A DNA stretch of 41,397 nt, taken from NCBI RefSeq assembly GCF_015163715.1, contig NZ_JADDUM010000101.1, forward strand, positions 1 through 41,397, in the 5' to 3' direction. The translations under genes were made by a program, and so were the position numbers. How positions within the stretch are numbered: position 1 is the first letter of the stretch; every line of letters starts with the position of its first letter. Of the stretch, positions 1-8,647 are shown piece after piece. This DNA is from Pseudomonas cyclaminis. GTDB lineage: Bacteria; Pseudomonadota; Gammaproteobacteria; Pseudomonadales; Pseudomonadaceae. Below the pieces are notes generated by a model. The model was not told where the DNA came from. It did no database searches and saw nothing but the letters and a program-made list of their open reading frames with translations.

Positions 1-667
1 CACCAAGCCCGATGCGGGCGGTAAAGACAAAGACCGGCAGCAACCACCACGCACAGGCAGCTGACGTGACCGGCAGCGCCCGATTAGAGGCCCGCGCTTG
101 GTTGCCCGCGCCTTGATGTCGATCAAGCACGGGCAACCAAGCGCTGAAGCCTGCTTCGGCGGTCATTGGGCACCAGGCGAAATCCCATGGCGCGGGTGGC
201 AAGGCTGGCTGCTCGGCTTCGAAGCGCACCGCGCTCTTGCAATCGAACACCGTCATGGCTTGCCAGGCCAGGACCACGCCCTGGGCCTGGCTGGTGTCGC
301 TGTTGACCCAACACGCAGCGGCCGCCGCCATGAATGCTTCGATGGGTTCATCGTCGATTTGCGTGCGATACGGCGAGCCGAGCAGCCAGCGACACACATT
401 CAGGTGGTAGGTCCAATCCTGTGCGGGCTGGTTGCGATAGGCCCAGGTCATAAAGCTGCGGAACAGGTTCAAGCCCTCGGGCGGGTCAAGCTTGAGCAGC
501 GCCGGGCAGATGTCGAACAGGGTGTGCCAGTAGGGCAACAGGCGTGCATCCAGGTGTACGAAACAGCGGGAGTTGCTCGGGTATTCAGCTCGCGTCGGTT
601 CCGCACGCAGGCGACGGGACGCCTTGCTGACCAGGCGACTGGCGCCTGCAGGCAATTGATGGTTCAT
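1..667 (-). CDS. Unrecognised protein, 3' end outside window
   Basis: The minus frame starting at the ATG at 667 is open to the window edge, giving at least 222 residues without a stop. I do not recognise the family. The visible protein begins MNHQLPAGAS, is rich in Trp, Cys and Ala, and has an aromatic stretch around residues 45-80. Its last visible residues (about 200-222) are hydrophobic and could be a membrane segment. It begins 62 bases after the family-typical end of the DUF2946 gene and reads in the same direction, so the two are probably co-transcribed. That location hints at a link to copper handling, by context only. The ribosome-binding site is weak. A + strand frame over 98-688 is open as well but looks like a GC-driven shadow. 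Confidence 0.55.
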   Translation of the reverse strand, partial: MNHQLPAGASRLVSKASRRLRAEPTRAEYPSNSRCFVHLDARLLPYWHTLFDICPALLKLDPPEGLNLFRSFMTWAYRNQPAQDWTYHLNVCRWLLGSPYRTQIDDEPIEAFMAAAAACWVNSDTSQAQGVVLAWQAMTVFDCKSAVRFEAEQPALPPAPWDFAWCPMTAEAGFSAWLPVLDRHQGAGNQARASNRALPVTSAACAWWLLPVFVFTARIGLG

Positions 668-729
668 GAAACGCACTCACAGTCGTGACGATCAAACGCC
701 TCCTGGTCACAGGAAGCCCAAGGCACACG

Positions 730-1112
730 TCAGAATGCGGGGGAAGCGCGGGGGTTGGCCGAGGGCCAGGCATGGCGCGGCGGCGCCTTGTTGCGCGTTC
801 GTGGGCCGGGCGCGGAGGTTGCCCGAGCCCCAGCAGCCAGGCCAGACCGATCAGGAACACCAGGGCGACGGTCAAAGCGGCGCACACCGGGCAGGCAAAG
901 TAGTTCGAGATGTTGCTGGAAGACGGACTGCCCAACCCTTTGTCGGAAAGTGGCGCCTGCTTGCCGTCCACCGAACAGAACGCGCCGCCGATCCCGTTGA
1001 GCTGCTGGCCCATCATCTGGCCATGGCCCAAACCGCACACGAACAGGTTCATCAGCACGCAGAAGTACAGGGTCCAGACGATCAGTGAACGGTCAGGGTG
1101 GCTCGATTTCAT
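730..1112 (-). pseudogene. DUF2946 family protein (apparent frameshift)
   Basis: DUF2946 proteins are small membrane-associated proteins often encoded beside copper receptors and copper chaperones in pseudomonads. The N-terminus (MKSSHPDRS) is followed by a hydrophobic segment, the invariant-looking CGLGHGQM stretch, a FACPVC motif near residue 75 and a second hydrophobic segment. In the starting frame the reading runs on to 585 with an Arg/Pro-rich tail that overlaps the next gene. The family-typical ending, PPRHAWPSANPRASPAF, lies in another frame and stops at 730. The interval 730-1112 is 383 bases, one short of a multiple of three, which fits a single missing base near 785-800. The gene is probably functional if this is a sequencing error. 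Confidence 0.7.
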
Positions 1113-1292
1113 GGCGGCGACTCTACCACCGAAGCCGCAAAGGGATGAAATACCGCGGCCCCTGTGGCAGAACGTCGCAGATTACGTGCCATCGCCAGGG
1201 TTGGTAGACTTGGCGCCCTCCTCGTTTACTCCTTTTCAAAGCCTGATGTGTAGATCCAGAGCAATGCAGGCGTTTCACAGGATGCACCGTTG

Positions 1293-1898
1293 ATGAGTAC
1301 GTTATTCACCCGCCGCAAGGTCCTGACCGGCATGGGCCTGTTGGGTCTGGGCCTGCTGACCGGTTGTGACAACAGCCCCAGGTTGAACTTCAAGTACGGC
1401 AAGGACTTGAGCGACAAGATCATGGGCCGCACCTTCAAGCTCAAGAACACCGAGGGCGACACTGTCACCCTCAGTTCCTACCGTGGCCTGATGCCGGTGG
1501 TGTTCTTCGGCTTTACCCAATGCCCGGCCGTGTGCCCGACCACCCTCGCCCGTGCCGCCCAGGCCAAGAAGCTGATGGGTCGCGACGGCGAGATCATGCA
1601 GGTGATCTTTATCACCCTCGACCCGGAGCGGGACACGCCGGAGATTCTCGACAAGTACGTCAAGGCCTTCGACCCGAGCTTCGAAGCGCTGTACGGCACC
1701 CCGGAAGAAATCGCCGTGGCCGCCAAGGAATTCGGGATCTTTTATGAAAAGATCCCCGCCGGCGACACCTACACCCTGTCCCACACGGCTACCAGCTTTG
1801 TCTTCGACACGCGCGGCAACCTGCGCCTGGGCCTGCAGGCGTCCCTTACCGCAAAAGAGTGCGCAGAAGACCTGCTCACCGTCATGGAGGTCTGCTAA
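1293..1898 (+). CDS. SCO1/SenC family copper chaperone lipoprotein
   Basis: SCO proteins are thioredoxin-fold copper chaperones that help metallate the CuA site of cytochrome c oxidase. The 201-residue product has a twin-Arg-like start (TRRKVLTGMG), then a lipobox ending at Cys25 (LTGC), so it is probably anchored in the periplasm-facing membrane. The CPAVC metal-binding pair is at Cys77 and Cys81, and the conserved His is at about 164 in LSHTATSF. These are the three expected copper ligands. I chose the ATG at 1293; a TTG one codon earlier is also possible, and an AGGA-like site (CACAGGA) lies upstream. The stop overlaps the start of the PCuAC gene by one base, a typical coupled pair for copper delivery to oxidase. 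Confidence 0.93.
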   Translation: MSTLFTRRKVLTGMGLLGLGLLTGCDNSPRLNFKYGKDLSDKIMGRTFKLKNTEGDTVTLSSYRGLMPVVFFGFTQCPAVCPTTLARAAQAKKLMGRDGEIMQVIFITLDPERDTPEILDKYVKAFDPSFEALYGTPEEIAVAAKEFGIFYEKIPAGDTYTLSHTATSFVFDTRGNLRLGLQASLTAKECAEDLLTVMEVC

Positions 1899-2365
1899 TG
1901 ACTGCCGTTCAACACCTCAAGCACTTCACCTTCGGCCTCGCCCTGCTGGGTTGCGCCGCCCACGCCAGCGCCCAGGTGCAAGTAACCGACGCCTGGGTGC
2001 GTGCCTCGGTGCCGGGCCAGCCGTCCAGCGGCGCGTTCATGACCGTCACGGCCGACACCGACAGCAAGTTGCTGCGGGTAGCCTCGCCGGTGGCCAAGGA
2101 CGTACAGATCCATGAAATGAGCATGAAGGACGACGTCATGCGCATGGGCCCGGTGGACGCAGTGGCCCTGCCCGCAGGCGTGGCCGTCAAGCTCGATCCG
2201 AACGGCTACCACGTGATGCTGATGGGCCTGACCGGGCAGATCAAGGAAGGCGACCAGGTGCCGCTGACCCTGACGGTGCAGGACGCCAAGGGCGAGAAGC
2301 ACAGCGTTGAGGTCGAGGCCAAGGCCCGTGGGCTGGATGGCATGGACCATAGCAAGATGCACTGA
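1898..2365 (+). CDS. Periplasmic copper chaperone PCu(A)C
   Basis: The 155-residue protein has a signal peptide (cleavage after about Ala25, HASA/QVQV) and a cupredoxin-like PCuAC domain. The copper motif H(M)X10MX21HXM is met exactly by His72, Met83, His105 and Met107, with Met74 beside the first His. The C-terminus ends DGMDHSKMH, a His/Met-rich tail that may bind a further copper ion. PCuAC proteins pass Cu(I) to SCO or directly to the CuA site of cytochrome oxidase. The start codon overlaps the SCO stop (TAATG), so the two are translationally coupled. The start was chosen for this overlap and for the signal peptide; an upstream in-frame extension to 1859 would lie inside SCO. Confidence 0.93.
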   Translation: MTAVQHLKHFTFGLALLGCAAHASAQVQVTDAWVRASVPGQPSSGAFMTVTADTDSKLLRVASPVAKDVQIHEMSMKDDVMRMGPVDAVALPAGVAVKLDPNGYHVMLMGLTGQIKEGDQVPLTLTVQDAKGEKHSVEVEAKARGLDGMDHSKMH

Positions 2366-2448
2366 TGCACTAAATTTGTGTGGTTGTTCCTGTGCCTGTG
2401 GTGAGGGAGCTTGCAACAACAAGCCCGCTCTCCACTAAGGTCAGCCCT

Positions 2449-2777
2449 TCAATCCACAATAAACAGCTGCGCCCCGACGCTCGTCGATGAGCGATGCGCT
2501 TGCATGTCATTGCCCACCTGGTAACTCATCCCGCCGTTAGCGTGAACTGACGGCCGTCTTCCAACTCCGTATGCAACTCGCCTTCCAGGCACAACAGCAC
2601 GTGCCCGCGCTTGCACCAGTGATCGGCAAGATAGCCGGGGGTGTATTGCACCATGCGCACGCGGGTGGTGCCGAAATGGCAGGTGCGCCACAGGGCATTG
2701 CCGGTAACGCCGGGGTAGACAACGGGTTCGAGCGTAGCCCAGTCGGTGGTGCCAAAAGGGACAGCGGTAAGGTCCAT
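2449..2777 (-). pseudogene. DHCW-motif cupin fold protein (apparent frameshift)
   Basis: A small single-domain cupin of unknown substrate. The frame from the ATG at 2777 reads MDLTAVPFGT, then LADHWCKRGH and CLEGELHTELEDG, the metal-site region of this family, and stops after FTLTAG at 2526. The family-typical ending (MSYQVGNDMQ followed by HRSSTSVGAQLFIVD) continues in the next frame to a stop at 2449. The interval is 329 bases, one short of 110 codons, so a single missing base in the CCC run at 2530-2532 (GGG on the coding strand) restores a normal 109-residue protein. It is either a recent pseudogene or an uncorrected homopolymer error. It is a stand-alone gene. Confidence 0.8.
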
Positions 2778-2917
2778 GGGAAGCACGTTCGTGAGTGGTC
2801 GTGGTACGAGGCTATCGGCCTGCGGAAGTGGGCGATAGACACAGATCCCATGGTTTTGTGGGATACAGGTGACGGCGCTTGTTATCCTGCCAGCCTTGTC
2901 TCCATGGATGCGCGCTG

Positions 2918-3406
2918 ATGCAGATCGACCCTGCTTACCTCCTGCTTGAAACCGAGCACTGGCGGCTCAACCATCACCTGGCTTCCAAACTGCCGGGGTA
3001 CCTGATGCTGGGCGCCAAAGCGCCTATCCACTCCCTGGCGGACATGCCGCAAGCCGCACTGGCCGAACTCGGCGGGCTGCTGGCCAAGACCCAGCGAGTC
3101 ATGGAAGCGCAACTCAAACCCAAGTGGTTGTACATCAGCCGTTATGGGCATATGCCAGGGTTCCCGCTGCATTTTCATTTCATCCCGGTGTATGACTGGG
3201 TGGAAGATGCGTTCTGGCGGGATGAGCGATATCGAGTGCTGCAAGACTTCGCCGCGCCTGGCGTTGCGCAGACACAGACTGACGGCGCCGAGCTGACGCT
3301 GTTTGTGTGGCGCGAATTTGGAGAGAGCCAGAGGCCTCCGGCGGTTCAGGGGGATTCGGTCGAGCAGGTTATCAAGCTGTTGCGCACTGAGTTCGCCGCT
3401 CGATAA
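2918..3406 (+). CDS. HIT-like family protein
   Basis: The 162-residue protein resembles the HIT (histidine triad) superfamily of nucleotide hydrolases and transferases: an N-terminal segment (YLLLETEHWRL), a middle helix and a late histidine cluster in PLHFHFIPVYDW at about residue 90. Canonical HIT proteins carry HxHxHxx; here only two of the three histidines are seen, the first being replaced by Pro, so the catalytic status is uncertain. The ATG at 2918 was preferred over the in-frame TTG at 2879 because homologous HIT proteins start just before this ILLET-like segment. It stands alone between the cupin and the DUF488-associated pair. Confidence 0.72.
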   Translation: MQIDPAYLLLETEHWRLNHHLASKLPGYLMLGAKAPIHSLADMPQAALAELGGLLAKTQRVMEAQLKPKWLYISRYGHMPGFPLHFHFIPVYDWVEDAFWRDERYRVLQDFAAPGVAQTQTDGAELTLFVWREFGESQRPPAVQGDSVEQVIKLLRTEFAAR

Positions 3407-3505
3407 CGACACTTGGCTTGATGCATCAATGCGTGGTTACAAGTCTTTCTGGCAACTCTCCGATGTCTGGATACAGTTCAGAAAAGACCTTTGGATGTGG
3501 CCCGT

Positions 3506-4327
3506 ATGAAACGCAAGGTTCGAATCCTGATTCTGTGTAAGACCTACCCTTCTCCCAGTGCCAAATACGCCGAGACTTCCTGTGTTGCCGGTATTGACGA
3601 GGCGGGCAATCTGATACGGCTTTACCCGGTCCCGTTCCGTTTGGTCAACGGGGACCAGCAATTCGCAAAGTGGCAATGGATTGATGCGCTGATTGAGAAA
3701 AACCCAGGCGATCACAGGCCAGAAAGCCACAAAATTGCCGTAGACAGCATCTGCGCGGGAAACGTATTGCCCTCTGGTGACTGGCTCGAACGGCGCGTAT
3801 GGCTGGATAAATTGCCGGTGTATGAAAGCTTTGAAGCACTGGAAATAGCCAGAATTGATAGCAACGTGACGCTTGGTCTGATCAAGCCCCTACGCATCCG
3901 CACATTACGCATTCAAAAGTCAGCATCGGAAACATGGACGCCTGAAGAAATTGAAAAACTGGAAGCCATGCAGCGCCAACCCAGCCTGTTTGAAGACCAG
4001 GAGCGCGCCAGCATCAAGCGGTTGGAAAAGGTGCCTTTTGACTTTCATTACATCTACGAATGCCTGGTGGACGGCGAAGTTAAGTCCTACACCCATAAAA
4101 TCGTGGACTGGGAGGCCAGCCAGCTCTATCGAAATGTACGCCGCAAGCACGGCGCGCTCGGATGGGAATACCCGTTCAGGCACAAATTGGAGACCGAACT
4201 ACCCACGAAGGATTTGATGCTCTTGATGGGAACCCTCCACCGATTCCCAGGGCAATGGCTGATTGTCAGCCTGATTTATCCGCCTAAGCGACAGAAAGAA
4301 GACGGTCAACAAATCGCTCTGTTTTGA
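3506..4327 (+). CDS. Unrecognised protein paired with DUF488 gene
   Basis: The 273-residue cytosolic protein begins MKRKVRILILCKTYP. Its N-terminal third carries a motif of the form CVAGID..GN.IRLYPVPFR (about residues 26-45), a beta-rich pattern that may be an OB- or PUA-like barrel, though this is speculation. The middle is charged and helical (TPEEIEKLEAMQRQPSLFEDQERA), and the end, RQKEDGQQIALF, is reminiscent of a short C-terminal peptide. I do not assign a function. It converges on the DUF488 gene and the two overlap tail to tail by 44 bases (4284-4327). Base composition is visibly less GC-rich than in the flanking genes, suggesting the pair arrived together by transfer. ATG 3506 was chosen over TTG 3491. 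Confidence 0.75.
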   Translation: MKRKVRILILCKTYPSPSAKYAETSCVAGIDEAGNLIRLYPVPFRLVNGDQQFAKWQWIDALIEKNPGDHRPESHKIAVDSICAGNVLPSGDWLERRVWLDKLPVYESFEALEIARIDSNVTLGLIKPLRIRTLRIQKSASETWTPEEIEKLEAMQRQPSLFEDQERASIKRLEKVPFDFHYIYECLVDGEVKSYTHKIVDWEASQLYRNVRRKHGALGWEYPFRHKLETELPTKDLMLLMGTLHRFPGQWLIVSLIYPPKRQKEDGQQIALF

Positions 4328-4760
4328 TCGGCAAATGCTGGGTTTGCAGCGAGCTGTGCAGCGCTTGGGCCGATTCCGCGATCAGGCTGCGATGGCAAAA
4401 ATTGGCGTCTGCTTCATAACAGACCATGCAGATGCGCTGTTCAGCCGCGCTGGACACCAGCTCCTTCAGCACACTGTCCTGTGTGCGGATGTAAGCTCGG
4501 AAGCCGCGAGCGTACGCAACCCAATCCCCGTCTTCCTTGTACTGCTTGCGTATGGGTTTCGGGCAGCCCAACGGCCGACTGTGTTCATAGGCGATGCCTT
4601 CAACAGCGAGGCACTGGGCAAAGGCTTTTTTGGAGAAGCCCTTCTTACGCGAGAGTGGGTACTCACGCACATCGAGTACCTTGTCGATGCCGGCCTGCTT
4701 CAGGCGGGCGATAAACGCATCGATGGTGAGGCCCTCATAGCCTGCGGTATAGAGGTTCAT
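4284..4760 (-). CDS. DUF488 domain-containing protein
   Basis: The 158-residue protein shows the DUF488 signature: an opening MNLYTAGYEG, the DVREYPLSRKKGFSK stretch near residue 30, and a late CYEADANFCHRSLIAE cluster with Cys and His residues that could bind metal or act in catalysis. The biochemical role of the family is unknown; members often sit in accessory regions near DNA-modification or defence genes. The ATG at 4760 is preceded at good spacing by GAGGAG, supporting this start over upstream in-frame codons. The 3' end overlaps the convergent gene at 3506-4327. Its base composition is also lower in GC than its neighbours. Confidence 0.85.
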   Translation of the reverse strand: MNLYTAGYEGLTIDAFIARLKQAGIDKVLDVREYPLSRKKGFSKKAFAQCLAVEGIAYEHSRPLGCPKPIRKQYKEDGDWVAYARGFRAYIRTQDSVLKELVSSAAEQRICMVCYEADANFCHRSLIAESAQALHSSLQTQHLPIKTERFVDRLLSVA

Positions 4761-4828
4761 GCGAATTCTCCTCGAGCCTCCCGGCGCGATCAAAACGTAA
4801 AAAAGCGCCGGGACTATACCATCGGCAA

Positions 4829-5329
4829 CTATTGGTCAGGCCCCGAGGGTGACGGGCGGAGCGGGTAGATCCGCTTCTTCATCGGGATACACGCCAACGC
4901 CAGCCCCGACGGCGAATGGTAGATTGCCTGCTGCTCGCCCACATACCCGCACGCCCGATAGAAACTCGCCGCATTCAACGTGGCATCCAGCACCACTTCG
5001 CCTAACGCCAGTTCTCGCGCCAGCGCCTCAAGATGATCCAGCAATGCCTTGCCGTACCCTCGCCCAGTGAACTGGGGCAGTACAAACAGTGCGCCGACTT
5101 CATTGTTGTCGAGGTCGAGCATGCCGGTGGCGACCGGTTTATCGTCTACCCAGCCAAGGTAAAACGGTTTGTCCATTAACCTGTTGTAACCATCGTCGGC
5201 ACTGCCGCGGGTCCAGAGCGCCATTTGTTCTGCCGTGTAGGCGCCGATGCATTGGCTGCGGATGGCTTCGCGGCGGATGTCGAAAGCGGCGTTGGCGTCT
5301 TCGCGGGTGGCGCGTTTTATTTCCAGCAT
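4829..5329 (-). CDS. GNAT family N-acetyltransferase
   Basis: The 166-residue single-domain GNAT protein would transfer an acetyl group from acetyl-CoA to an unknown amine. The acetyl-CoA-binding motif A is seen as LFVLPQFTGRGYGKALLDHLE (around residues 85-105, with the Q/RxxGxG/A core as QFTGRGYG), followed by the late FYRACGYVGEQQ segment typical of the fold. The ATG at 5329 follows a GGAAGGA ribosome-binding site. The last dozen residues are basic and Pro-rich and may be dispensable. It stands divergent from the next GNAT gene, 188 bases away. The substrate cannot be inferred. Confidence 0.88.
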   Translation of the reverse strand: MLEIKRATREDANAAFDIRREAIRSQCIGAYTAEQMALWTRGSADDGYNRLMDKPFYLGWVDDKPVATGMLDLDNNEVGALFVLPQFTGRGYGKALLDHLEALARELALGEVVLDATLNAASFYRACGYVGEQQAIYHSPSGLALACIPMKKRIYPLRPSPSGPDQ

Positions 5330-5517
5330 TGGGTCCTTCCTTCATGCGGGTTGGTGACCTCACGGCCTGGTCGGTGCCTTGGGGCAACGCGTGGGATTTT
5401 ATACTAACGCGATCCCGAGGCTGGATGCTGGGGCACGCCCACTCGCCACAAGAGGCCGTGTCACTCGGGGAGTTTGTATCTATCATGTGGCCTTTCACCC
5501 AATACCCAGGAACCCGC

Positions 5518-6009
5518 ATGCCCGCCCTCACCTTCCGCAACGCCCTGCCCGCCGACGCCGCACGTTGCTATGAAATCGAAATCACTGCCTACGAAGGCGA
5601 CGAAGCCGCGACCCTGGAGAAGATCGCCACGCGCATAGCGCAGTACCCACAAGGCTTTTTGATCCTTGAAGCCGATGGCGACGTGGTGGGGTTTATCAAC
5701 AGTGGCTGTGCCCATGACGTGGTGATGTCGGACGAGGCATTCAAGGAATTGGTGGGGCATGCGCCCGAGGCGCCGAATGTGGTGATCATGTCGGTGGTGG
5801 TCGATCCGGCACATCAGGGCAACGGCTATTCCACGGTATTGATGAGCGAGTTTGTGCGGCGCATGAAGACGCTGGACAAGCAGACGATTCACCTGATGTG
5901 CAAGCAACAGCATGTAGCGTTGTACGAGCGCATGGGCTACACCTACGTTCGGCCTTCGCCCTCGGATCATGGCGGGATGGCGTGGCATGAGATGGTGATG
6001 TCGCTCTGA
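5518..6009 (+). CDS. GNAT family N-acetyltransferase
   Basis: The 163-residue protein begins MPALTFRNALPADAARCYEIE. It has the GNAT core, with VVVDPAHQGNGYSTVLMSEF (motif A, QGNGYS) near residue 105 and a late ALYERMGYTYV segment near 140. It resembles the arylalkylamine N-acetyltransferase-like branch by its EITAYEGDEAATLEKI opening and the VVIMSVVVDP strand, but this is only a similarity by eye. The ATG at 5518 has an AGGAA site seven bases upstream, so the much longer open frame to 5089 is rejected. The next GNAT gene follows after 17 bases, so the two are probably co-transcribed. Confidence 0.88.
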   Translation: MPALTFRNALPADAARCYEIEITAYEGDEAATLEKIATRIAQYPQGFLILEADGDVVGFINSGCAHDVVMSDEAFKELVGHAPEAPNVVIMSVVVDPAHQGNGYSTVLMSEFVRRMKTLDKQTIHLMCKQQHVALYERMGYTYVRPSPSDHGGMAWHEMVMSL

Positions 6010-6026
6010 CAAATCGAGGTTTTGAG

Positions 6027-6452
6027 ATGACCGCAGCGCTTATTGAAACCAGTGACCAGCCCCACCCCGATGCCGAGCGTCTGCTCGGCAGCGGCCTCGC
6101 GGCATTCAACGAAGGCATCACCGGCTATAACGACCGCCGGCCGCTCACTGTGCTGATCAAAGACGCCGAAACCCGGCAGATCCTCGGGGGCATCACCGGC
6201 AAAACCACCTTGGGCACGGCCTTCCTCGATCTGTTTCACTTGCCCGATTCGCTGCGCGGCACGGGCCTGGGCAGCCAGTTACTGCGAGCCTTCGAAGACG
6301 AAGCCCGGCGCCGGGGTTGCCTGAACGCCGTGCTGTACACCATCAGCTTTCAGGCACCAGGCTTTTACGAGAAAAATGGGTGGGTGCGGTTTGGCGAAAT
6401 ACCCTGCGCGCCGCAAGGCAGCAGCCGCATCTTTCTGACTAAGCAACTGTAG
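6027..6452 (+). CDS. GNAT family N-acetyltransferase
   Basis: The 141-residue protein is a compact GNAT enzyme. LFHLPDSLRGTGLGSQLLRAFEDEA carries the acetyl-CoA pyrophosphate loop (RGTGLG, about residues 77-82), and FYEKNGWVRFGE is the late tyrosine-containing element. It starts 17 bases after the preceding GNAT stop with GAGG upstream, so the pair is likely one transcript. The family includes yeast/bacterial small-molecule acetyltransferases that inactivate aminoacyl or toxic amines, but no substrate can be assigned here. Length is normal for the shorter branch of the family. Confidence 0.87.
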   Translation: MTAALIETSDQPHPDAERLLGSGLAAFNEGITGYNDRRPLTVLIKDAETRQILGGITGKTTLGTAFLDLFHLPDSLRGTGLGSQLLRAFEDEARRRGCLNAVLYTISFQAPGFYEKNGWVRFGEIPCAPQGSSRIFLTKQL

Positions 6453-6498
6453 TTTCCACGAATGGGGAGTCCCCCGCCTGTGGCGAGAGCACTCGCTC

Positions 6499-7704
6499 TT
6501 ACCAGCTACCCGACGCCCCGCCGCCGCCACTGGACCCACCGCCGCCCGACGAACTGCTGCCGGAGCTGGAGCTGGAGCTGGAGCGGCTGGAGCTTGAACC
6601 TGAACCACCACCCGAGCCGCCTCCGGAGATACTCTGCACAAACAGCAGAAACGCCGCGAAGGACGCCACCGGTATCGCGATGATCCAGCCCTGGTAACCG
6701 TGCCCAAGCAGCAAGCCTGCCGCGACATAGAGCGTGGCCACCGCCAGCGCCCGCACGAAGAAGAAACGCGGACGGGTTTTCCACGACTCCTTGATGACAA
6801 AAAACAACCCCACGTAGAGGCCCAGGATCAACGCCCCACCGAACGGCCACACCAGCCAGTGGACAAAGCTGACCTCTACAAACCGGTCCGCCACCACAAC
6901 CCCCACCACATAGGCCAGCACGGCCATCACGCAGTAGAACGCCGTGCGCGCCAGCCATAACGCGCCGAAGGTGGCGCCGCCGATCAACATCGTCAGCGGC
7001 AATACGAACAGGAACATCGGCCATTCGCGGCCGCCGCTGAAAGTCGTCAACAGTGCGGTGACCGCCAGCACGGCGATCAATGCTCGGCGCCAACCCAGTT
7101 TGCCGGCGGCGACCAGCACACCGCCAACGGCGCCGAAGATAAACGCCAGCAACACCGCCATCGCCTGGGGATTGACGCCAGGCCCTGCCACGGCGGGCAG
7201 CTCGCCGCCGTCCACCAGCACGACCAAATCATTCACCCCCTGGCTGATACCTGCCGCGTAATCGCCCTGACGAAACGCAGGCGTGATGTGCTCCTCGATG
7301 ATGCGGTGGGCCAACAGGTCGGTGACGGTGCCTTCCAGGCCATAGCCCACTTCGATGCGCACCTTGCGATCATCCTTGGCCACCAGCAACAGGATGCCGT
7401 CGTTGACGTCTTTGCGCCCCAGCTTCCAGGCGCGGAACAGTTGGTTGGCGTAATCCTCGATGCTTGCCGCGCCAATGGAGGGCACCAGCAGCACGGCCAC
7501 CTGGGCGCCCTTGCGCTGTTCGAGGGCGGCAAGCTGTTCTTTCAGACGAGTGGTGGTGCTGGCGTCGAGGGTGTTGGTGAGGTCGATGACCCGCTGGTCA
7601 AGGGCGACGCCGATGGGCGAAGTGTCAGCCTGGGCGGTGATTGCCAGGCTGGCGAGCACCAGTACCAGCAGAACCGAGAGAGAGTGCCGCAACCACCGCA
7701 TCAT
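6499..7704 (-). CDS. TPM-domain membrane protein with Ser/Gly-rich tail
   Basis: The 401-residue protein has an N-terminal signal peptide (ending about AQA), a TPM phosphatase-like domain (residues about 30-170, with LFRAWKLGRKDVNDGILLL and EVGYGLEGTVTDLLA typical of the family), then five or so predicted membrane segments between about 180 and 355. It ends in a low-complexity tail of Ser and Gly of about 40 residues. This layout (TPM domain outside, helices, GGGxSGGGGASGSW end) matches the YgcG-type bacterial TPM proteins of unknown function that often accompany LemA. No lemA gene is next to it here. Two adjacent ATGs (7704, 7701) follow an AGGT-like site; the first was used. Confidence 0.9.
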   Translation of the reverse strand: MMRWLRHSLSVLLVLVLASLAITAQADTSPIGVALDQRVIDLTNTLDASTTTRLKEQLAALEQRKGAQVAVLLVPSIGAASIEDYANQLFRAWKLGRKDVNDGILLLVAKDDRKVRIEVGYGLEGTVTDLLAHRIIEEHITPAFRQGDYAAGISQGVNDLVVLVDGGELPAVAGPGVNPQAMAVLLAFIFGAVGGVLVAAGKLGWRRALIAVLAVTALLTTFSGGREWPMFLFVLPLTMLIGGATFGALWLARTAFYCVMAVLAYVVGVVVADRFVEVSFVHWLVWPFGGALILGLYVGLFFVIKESWKTRPRFFFVRALAVATLYVAAGLLLGHGYQGWIIAIPVASFAAFLLFVQSISGGGSGGGSGSSSSRSSSSSSSGSSSSGGGGSSGGGGASGSW

Positions 7705-7832
7705 GTTTGTTACCTGAAGTTTCTTCCTGAAGGCGCCGACTTTACCTTATCAGCGCTATAACACGTGACCCCACGGCGTTGACTATTTAAACTGCCGCAC
7801 ACATAGCAATACGCCATAACTTTGAGACCCTC

Positions 7833-8647
7833 ATGGACCTACGCCACCGCAACAACGTCACTGTGATGGGCTGTGGGACTTCGACTCTGGTGTTTTCCCA
7901 TGGGTTCGGGTGCAACCAGGCCATGTGGAACTACCTCGCGCCGCAATTCAAAGCGCGCTTTCGTGTGGTGATGTATGACTTGGTAGGCGCCGGGCTCTCC
8001 GACCTCAACGCCTTCGACAAGACCAAGTACAACTCGCTGGAAGGCTACGCCCACGATCTCAATGAAATCATCGACGCCTACGCCGAAGGCCCGGTGATTC
8101 TGGTGGGGCATTCGGTCAGCGCAATGATCGGCACCCTCGCCGATCGCCTGGTGCCGGGACGGATCGCCGCCCATGTGATGATCGGCCCCTCACCGCGCTA
8201 TATCGATACCGATGACTACGTCGGCGGCTTCAAGCGCAGTGATATCGACGACCTGCTCGATACCCTCGACAGCAACTACCTCGGCTGGTCCAGCGCCATG
8301 GCCCCGGTGATCATGGGAACGCCAGGGCAACCTGCGCTGAGTGACGAGCTGACCGACAGTTTCTGCCGCACGAGCCGGACATCGCCAAGCAATTTGCGCG
8401 GGTGACCTTCACGTCCGACAACCGCCAGGACGTGATCGGCCTGACCACCCCGGTGTTGATCCTGCAATCGAGCGACGACCTGATCGCCCCGGTGGCCGTG
8501 GGCGAATACCTGCACAGCGTGTTGCCCAACAGTACCTATTGCCTGGTCGACAACGTCGGCCACTGCCCGCACATGAGCGCGCCGCAAGCCTGCGCCGCGG
8601 CCATGGACACGTTCCTCGCGCCGTGGGCGGTTGCCCGTGCCCACTGA
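7833..8647 (+). pseudogene. RsbQ-like alpha/beta hydrolase (apparent frameshift)
   Basis: RsbQ-type hydrolases work as partners of PAS-domain signalling proteins in energy-stress sensing in Bacillus. The frame from ATG 7833 shows the oxyanion region HGFGCNQ (23-29) and the nucleophile elbow GHSVSAMIG (Ser94), which is the RsbQ form of this motif. It then runs off into SRTSPSNLRG and stops at 8405. The family-typical continuation EPDIAKQFARVTFTSDNR lies in another frame, through the acid region SSDDLIAP and the catalytic His in NVGHCPHMS, to a stop at 8647. The total is 815 bases, one short of 272 codons, so a single base is missing near 8370-8373. Repaired, it would be 271 residues. It overlaps the kinase gene start. 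Confidence 0.85.
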
